A DNA stretch of 25,324 nucleotides. Origin: Fomitopsis serialis (lineage: Eukaryota; Basidiomycota; Agaricomycetes; Polyporales; Fomitopsidaceae). This document shows positions 19,094-25,324 of the stretch, in pieces. The first letter of the stretch is position 1, and every line of letters starts with the position of its first letter. Under the pieces are notes generated by a model. The model saw only the letters and a list, made by a program, of their open reading frames with translations, did not search any database and was not told where the DNA came from. Location of the stretch: assembly GCF_022376445.1 (NCBI RefSeq), contig NW_025955481.1, positions 1 to 25,324 of the forward strand, in the 5' to 3' direction. The position numbers and the translations under genes are program-made.

Positions 19094-19462
19094 TCAAACC
19101 ACTCCCACTCCCAGCAGGGCAGCACCGCTCTTTATCGCTCTGCCACGGGCAGCACACAAGCTGATGGCGACGCAGCTGAGCAGGAATCCAGTAAATCTGC
19201 GACACAACCACCAAGTCCTGCTCGTCAGCAGCGCGTTCGAAACGCAGCTCAAAGACGCGTACCTAAAGAATGCCACGCGAGAGAGAGAACGCTCCTCCAG
19301 AGTGGTCCGTGAGGATGAAAAGATTGAACGGAGAACCGCGGGCGTGACTGGGATGCGACTGGGCTGCTTCCCAGGAGGGGGTGGCTGCTGGCCGGGGTAG
19401 TCGCTGAGGTTAACGTTCGAGGGCGTCGCAGTCACAGAGGAAGAAGACGACAGATTGCTCAT
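19094..19462 (-). CDS. Hypothetical small protein with one hydrophobic segment
   Basis: This is an uninterrupted 122-codon frame from the ATG at 19462. It has a Ser-rich start (MSNLSSSSSVTATPSN), a Pro run (QQPPPPGKQP), and a hydrophobic stretch near the C-terminus (FTGFLLSCVAISLCAARG) that could span a membrane. I recognise no family, and the opposite strand is also open, so this may be chance. A donor-like AGGTACGCG near 19259 leaves room for an intron. Confidence 0.3.
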   Translation of the reverse strand: MSNLSSSSSVTATPSNVNLSDYPGQQPPPPGKQPSRIPVTPAVLRSIFSSSRTTLEERSLSRVAFFRYASLSCVSNALLTSRTWWLCRRFTGFLLSCVAISLCAARGRAIKSGAALLGVGVV

Positions 19463-19895
19463 GACTCCAGACAGTCAGGGCAGAGTCCGACCTGCAGTAC
19501 TCAAACTGTGCGACGATGGTCGTTGCGGCGAGAGCTCGAAAGCGCCGCGGCAGTCCGCGTCTCAGTCTCACACAGAGGTTGCCCGAGCTCCCTCGAATTC
19601 ACAGGTCTACTGTACACTGCCTATGCTACGACACGAACGTAATGGGTATGATGATTGATATGCATGGCAGTCTAAGAAAGCATGATTGCAAATGATACAT
19701 GGAATCTGAAGTCACTCTGGATACGATACACAATGATCATGAACAGTGCGTACGGAGAGTGCGTAGCCTTGTCCGTGCCGACTGGATGCGAAGCGAGATG
19801 ATGATATGTCATGCGAATAAGAACGTATAATTACGGGCACAGCAACTGGCATTAAAGAGAGGAAGACGTATATGATGCATGCAAGGAATCGTGGG
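19463..19895. other. 3' side of the RhoGEF gene
   Basis: AT-rich from about 19660 to 19870 and without coding signal. It probably holds the 3' UTR of the RhoGEF gene and the promoter of the small minus-strand frame. Confidence 0.45.
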
Positions 19896-22800
19896 TCATG
19901 AATCAGGCTCTTTCCCGTCCATAGGCGTGAAGGAGTTGGACCGTTGGAAGAACCATACATTGCGCAGGGATCTGCGGGGTATCGCGCTCGACCCGTCCGG
20001 CGAAGGCTGCGGGGCTGTGATAAAGGATACTCGCGCTGGCGACTTGAAGGCGCAAATAATGACCGCCGTCGAGTCGGAGCGGAGTCGTTAAGGTTTACTC
20101 TCCGGGAGCTGCTTGGAGTGCCTGCAGCTGGAGAGGGAGGAGACGAAACAGAAGGCTGTAACATTGACTCTTCAGGAGTTTGCATAAGGAAGGTGCCACG
20201 GCCATCCGCAGATGCACGGCTCAGCAGGGGTGGAGGCCCGGGGACTCCTCGCCGGGTACATCGGGAGAGCTCTGCACTCGACGACGAAGAGAACCTTTCC
20301 TCCACCACTGTGTGAGGCTTGACGGTGGTGGTGGCGTTTGGGGCTCCACCTCAAGTTGCTTCGGCGGTAGCGGAGGTGGGGTTGCGGATTGGTGACTAGA
20401 AGTGGAACAGGGCGAAGCAGGCCGTGACTGGAAGAAGTACTTGACGTTGTCGACCATAGAGCGCGTTCTTTTTGGCCGCCAATCTTCAGCAGACGCTGTG
20501 AGGACGTCTGACGGACGGAGGGTCGCATCTTGTGCTAAATCGCCGAGGATCGGACCGACCACGTCGACAGGGCTGGGCAAGTTGGAGGGGTTGTAGACGA
20601 GCACTGCGAAGGCGGGAACGGCGAATCCAGAAGACCAACAGGACTTTGTGTCGTCTGACCCTCGCTTTCCGCCTCTGAATCAACTTTTGCCAGGGTGGAA
20701 GGTACCGTGGGCACAAGCGACGGAAGAGGCTTTTTGAGCCTTTTCTGTGGTGACGCTGGCGACTTCGCCCCCCAGGAAGAGTGCTGAGTCGCTTGCTCCC
20801 GATATCCAGGTCATGCTCTTTGCCGCCGTCTAGGGAACCCCTCTTGTCCTGACACCATGTCGTACCTCCGCTTGGCAGCCAGACCCATGGCGCCGGAGAT
20901 ACTCAAACCCGAGTTCGAGCGCGACATCGTGGCGAGTGGTCTCTTGAACAGATCCTCGTGCTTCATGGTCGCGTGAGACCGTGCAGCCAGACATTGCTCT
21001 GAATAAACGTCATGCAGTCCGTGTCGACTTGCTGGCGGACCTGTGCAGAGGGCCGGGATACGTGTCGAAGGATCGAGCGTCATGGGCGAGAAGAATGCCT
21101 TGACAGATGCAGTGGATGAGCGCCGACTCAACGCGGCAAAGGACGCCATCTGAGCTTGCTGCTCGTATCGGAAAGAGAGGCTGTCAATTCGCGCCGGCGA
21201 CCTAGACTTCACCTCCGGCCTACCCCTGCCATGCGCCGCCTGGTCAGGTGGTTGATCCCTCGCTTGCCCTTCCAGCTCTGAGTCGGACTGAATGGTCGGT
21301 AAAGGCGCAGTAGACCATTCCGACGGCACATCATCGATGGGGGGAGCGCTGAGCACCTTGTCCTCCAGCAGCAGACTCGACGGGGGCTCCCCTGTCCAAT
21401 GCGTCGTGACTGAGGGCATCCTGGATGGCATTGATCCATATGGCCTTCTCGGGCTGACAAGCTGCGGCTAGTTGCAAATGATGACCATGTCCGCAGAGGT
21501 GGAACGAGAACGGCAGCGATGCTATAGGTGACATGGTCAGTAAACCCACACTATCGAGAGACGGTGGCACTCACATTCGTCTCCCTCGAAGTCAAACAGG
21601 TCAAAGCCAACAAGCGAGAACCAATACCTCGGCTCATACACCTTCCCGTTCCTCGGAATCTTGACAAGAATGAGGTACCCGCCCGCATAGAGGAAAGCCC
21701 CAAAGTACTTCGCGCGCATTGAACCAGTGCTCACCATATGCAGCGCCGAGGGATGGTGAACCACGTCAAGCGCACCCGCGAGCCGGACAGCGCCAAAGGA
21801 AGCCATAGCTCTGGAGAGAGGTCCTGCGTCCGGACCGTCGGTGAAGATGCGTGACCATCCTTCGACGAACCCACCGTAGGTTGTGTGAAGACCATCCGAG
21901 AAGTGATCAGCGACGATCGCACCAGCCGGGCCTGCGTCTCGCTCGCACGGTTCACAAGGCTACCACCAGCCTCATCGCCCTCCTGCCCGTTCCACAACAT
22001 CCCCCTCCATCTTGGATGAGAGCCCGGAAGTTCCTTATCGACGGCGCACGAGACGGACGTGTACTCGGATCGACAGCACTCTGGGTCCTCGCACGCTTGG
22101 TCCTCAGCTGGTCGATGAGCAACGGATACTTGCAGACGCGCTGTACGGGCTTGATCAGGTAATCGAGGAGCCGGAGCCGTGTCGCCTGCTGGGACTGCTG
22201 TCGCGAGAACACATTGCTGTACTCCTGCCCCGACTTCGAGCGCGAGTGTTCGCCACCGACAGGCTCGGGGCCGTTAGCGGTCACTTTTGGCAGGTCAGCG
22301 TGCGACGTGGAGAAAGGTGTAGTCAAGGAAGAGGTCGAGTGCCGCCTTTTGGTCCGCGTCCCTTCGACAACTGGTGGGTTCAATGGAGAGACCGTAGCAG
22401 AGGTCGGCATACCAAGAGGGCCGTCTACACCGTGGCCATCCGAATGGGAGTCTGTCGGGGCGTTCACAAGGTTGAACTGGTGAGCCACAAGCAATGAACA
22501 CCGCTGCTCATACGCGTCCCATTCGACGGGAAGTTCTCCTGGACATTCCTGATCAAGTTGACAGCTTCGTTGTGACCAGGACAGAAACCCTCGTAGACGC
22601 TGAACGACGGCGACTACAAAAACAATTCTCAGCACGGCGCATATAGTCAGCTGGAGGTGAAGCAGACTCACTTCTGTCACGAACGCTTCCGCGACGATCG
22701 CGACAGCCTGGTCAATCGTGGGCAGAGCAGCGGCCTCCGATCCGTCCGGCTTCAGAGCGACCTCCTCCTTGCGTTCGCCCATCTCGAATGCCCGGGAGAG

Positions 22801-25156
22801 TCCAAAGCCGACCATGGCATCTCGAAGTCGCACACAAACCGGTCGTGGAAGGCAGCAGTTCCTGCGCGTTCCGGCAGATCGCCGATACATCCTTGTCCGC
22901 GAGGATAGGACGTCGAGCCGGGGCCTGGGCGTGCTTACGGGAGTGATGCACCTGTGAGCGAGGACCGGCGCTCGTGTCCAGTGGCTGAGTCTCCTTCTCC
23001 CCCTCCTTCTCGCCATCGGGGATCGACCCGTCGACTTGCTTCTCCTTCCCTTTATGCCGGTGCTTACCACCATCTCTTCCCTTGGTGTTCTCCTTCTCGC
23101 TGCTCTTGGCCTTGTGCTTCTCCTTGTGCCTTTCCTTGTCCTTGAGCCGCTCTCTGCTCTTGTCGCGCTTCTTCTCCTTCTCAGCTGTCCCGTGGCCTAT
23201 GTCATCTGTCACGCTGAGATGCGAACTAGCAGAAGTTGATGGAGATGGGTGCGGAAGGAGGAACGACGAGCGGGACGAGGGTATACTGCGCGAGAGACCC
23301 AGCGAAGGGATGGAAAGCGTTGGCGAAGTCGACGACCCGGGGACGCTGTGGACAGAGTCGGCAACTGCTCCAGGTAGACCTGCACACGACAACGCAATCA
23401 GCACATCCACATTGACCCATCACGAACACCCGCGAGAGTGCCTCTGCGGAGATGAAGCCACAAGGCCTGGGCGACACCCATGACAAGCGCACGACTCGCG
23501 GTCAACTGACCGCTCATGCCGGAGACGCGGGGGACCGCCGCGCCTCCACACCGAACCGGGGCCGGGTACGCGCACAGAAGAAGACAGAAGTGGAAGTCGG
23601 GTGGAAGTAGAGAAATAACACGCACTGTGACCAGCGCACGCAAATCCATGAGATACCCCGCCTCTGTCGCGAGCAGCTCCATCAGCGCATGATACTTCCT
23701 CGTCGCCGCCCTCAGCCTCTCGACCTCCGCCTCGCTCATAACCTTCGCCCTCTCCTTCTCCTTCCGCCCTTCGCTTTCCATCGTCTTCAGGCTCGTCTGC
23801 GGGCTTGGCGGGGGCGCCAGCGGCAGCGACGCCGCGAGCGCGACCGACTCTCTTGAGATATCCAACGCCATCCTGGGCTCTCGCACCGACCCATCGCTCA
23901 TCATCATCTCGTGGCTGCTCCTACTACTCCTGCTGCTTCTTCTCGACAACCTCCGGATCAGCCTCACCGGTACGCTCCCCTCCTCCATCTCCTCGCCCTC
24001 CCCGTCGCTCCCTCCGTCTCGCCGAGGTGGAACAGCTTCTTGCTCCCTTGCCGACTCACGCCCATCCCAGATCGTACTGCCCTGAGCGGGCTGGCAGCAA
24101 CCCGTCCTGCATGACGCGCAGGCGAACTCGCCGCAGTGCCTCTGACCGATCCGCCCGGATCGAACTGCGATAGATTCGGTGGTAAGGACATTCGTCTCTT
24201 TTCTCTGTCACGATCAGCCCAGAGAGCCGTCGGACTGGATGGCGTCCGCGTATGGTGGAAGTGGATGCGGTGATCGTGGCCGCGGACGCGAGGGACGAGG
24301 ATGATGGAATGGGCCTTGCCCGGGATGGTGAGCTCGAGCTGCGCGTACCAGACAGGCCGGCGAGGGTGGCGCACGCGCACGACTATGACTCCTGCTCTCG
24401 CTCCTGGCCTGCGGGCTCCGGCTTGCGTTCCTCGAGGCGGACATCTCGAGGGACTGCTTTGGCGGCGGGGTCGGTGGAGTGGAGGTCCAGGTAGGAGGCG
24501 GGCAAGGTGCGCACCCGCAGCCAAGGACACTGACGACCTAGCGAGTGGTACAGGGACAGGTACCACTAGCGTAGGCGCCATCCCGCCGCCACAAGTCAAG
24601 TAGTCGTTGACTTGTGCATGAGAGTCTCCAGACGTGGTTTGGCTTTCCGCGCTATCATCCTCAGAAGCAGACATACCTTCCTCATAAGCCAGACTGCTCC
24701 TCGGTCTCTCCCCGCGATTGGCGTGACGCCCGGTGTCAACCTAGGCGACGCCATGATCGGCGTGAGTGGTACGAACGGCAGCGCCGCGCTCGGCGTCTTC
24801 CTCGGCGCGCGCAGCGTGCCCGTCGCAGTGGCGGTGGAGGTGCTCACGATCGGGCTCGCATGCTGGCCAGGGGAGGGCGGGAGCTCGCCCAGTGAGTGTG
24901 GCTGGCTCTGTGACCCATAGAGCAGGCTCAGTGCGGAGGACGCACGGCTGAGGGGCGGTGTGGCTGATGTGTTGGGTGAAGAGAAATTGAAGAGGGAGTT
25001 GAGGAGGTCGGGCTTGCTCGAGCGACGCGCGAGGAGTGATGGGCGGTGCGAGGACGCGCTGTGGCCGCGAGGGCGGTTGTATGAGCTCCTTGGCGGCGAG
25101 CCGGGGGACTTGGGTGAGGATGGGGGCGAGCAAGAGATGGGGGAGACCACCTCCAT
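19896..25156 (-). CDS. Large Rho guanine nucleotide exchange factor (DH-PH), frames broken
   Basis: This is an exchange factor for Rho-type GTPases, acting at the cell cortex on polarity and the cytoskeleton. The start is the ATG at 25156. The first exon (24677-25156, 160 codons, donor AAG-GTATGT) is Ser/Pro-rich disorder. The DH domain begins at about 23700 (KYHALMELLATEAGYLMDLR, VYLEQLPTLST). It continues at about 22880 with ADKDVSAICRNAQELL and FVCD-LRDAMVGFGLSRAF, then FSVYEGFCPGHNEAVNLIRN, and ends with LLDYLIKPVQRVCKYPLLID. A PH domain follows at about 21810-21430 (AKYFGAFLYAGGYLILVK, PRYWFSLVGFDLFDF, QPEKAIWINAIQDAL). The long disordered tail ends SNSFTPMDGKEPDS at a TGA (19896-19898). 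Inside the DH region lies a Ser-rich then Lys/Glu-rich insert. Frame changes at about 22851, 22827, 22524, 21425 and 20034 fit missing single bases in short runs. The exact exon map is not resolved. Confidence 0.82.
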
Positions 25157-25324
25157 GGATGGGGGCGGTCAGGGGAGTTTGTGGGCAGAACACGTTGTGG
25201 TGGGAATGGGGATATGGAGATATGAAGAGTCGTGGCCGCGGGGGAAAGAACGACTCGCTTCTGGCGGGAGGGGGAAGGTGGGGAAAAGGAAACTAAATGC
25301 GAAGGGAAAGAAGACACCTGAGGT
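25157..25324 (-). promoter_or_regulatory. Pyrimidine-rich leader of the RhoGEF gene
   Basis: On the minus strand the 160 bases before the ATG are C/T-rich with few ATGs, typical of a fungal core promoter and 5' leader. There is no TATA box in the part visible here. Confidence 0.4.

Noticed and set aside
22712..23410. Independent Lys/Glu-rich protein on the minus strand
   Set aside because: It ends in a DH-domain block that continues in the next frame, so it is part of the RhoGEF gene.

Overview
The window is nuclear DNA from a fungus, most likely a basidiomycete of the Agaricomycetes. It shows many short GT-AG introns (about 45-60 bases), CTNAC or TACTAAC branch points, GC-rich third codon positions, and clear fungal PEX14 and ATG15 genes. 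It is a gene-dense chromosomal segment. I saw no mobile element, CRISPR array or prokaryotic operon.

Left part (1-9 kb). Three paralogous membrane-anchored short-chain dehydrogenases (SDRs), related to very-long-chain 3-oxoacyl-CoA reductase / 17-beta-hydroxysteroid dehydrogenase, lie at 1151-2170 (-), 2790-3777 (-) and 7917-8911 (+). All three carry one phase-2 intron at the same codon. Between copies 2 and 3 sit PEX14 (-), the peroxisomal docking peroxin, and ATG15 (+), the vacuolar phospholipase of autophagy. These two diverge from a shared 281-bp promoter. The block as a whole is lipid-, peroxisome- and autophagy-themed, and its reading frames are clean.

Middle part (9-15.2 kb). Two neighbouring minus-strand genes encode paralogous coiled-coil / RING-finger proteins with disordered, NLS-bearing tails. 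The copy at 12690-14791 can be spliced into a complete RING protein. The copy at 9255-11194 is frameshifted. Between them lies a TATA-driven minus-strand locus that may encode a tiny cysteine-containing peptide missed by simple ORF calling. A tRNA-His(GTG) with a short intron and a Pol III T-run follows at 14957-15052.

Right part (15.2-25.3 kb). A large type II membrane-anchored amidohydrolase (15243-18801, -) is followed by a possible small gene and then a large RhoGEF (DH-PH) protein (19896-25156, -). Both large genes are broken repeatedly in the raw sequence. Nearly every break is explained by one or two bases missing from a short G, C or T run, while the family-typical protein continues in another frame. 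That pattern suggests homopolymer under-calling in the assembly more than true gene decay.

Limits. Exon maps for the three SDRs, PEX14 and ATG15 are checked for phase throughout and are firm. That for RING gene B is checked for phase but its last exon is uncertain. Those for RING gene A, the amidohydrolase and the RhoGEF are partial. Family assignments rest on recognised motifs, not on database searches.
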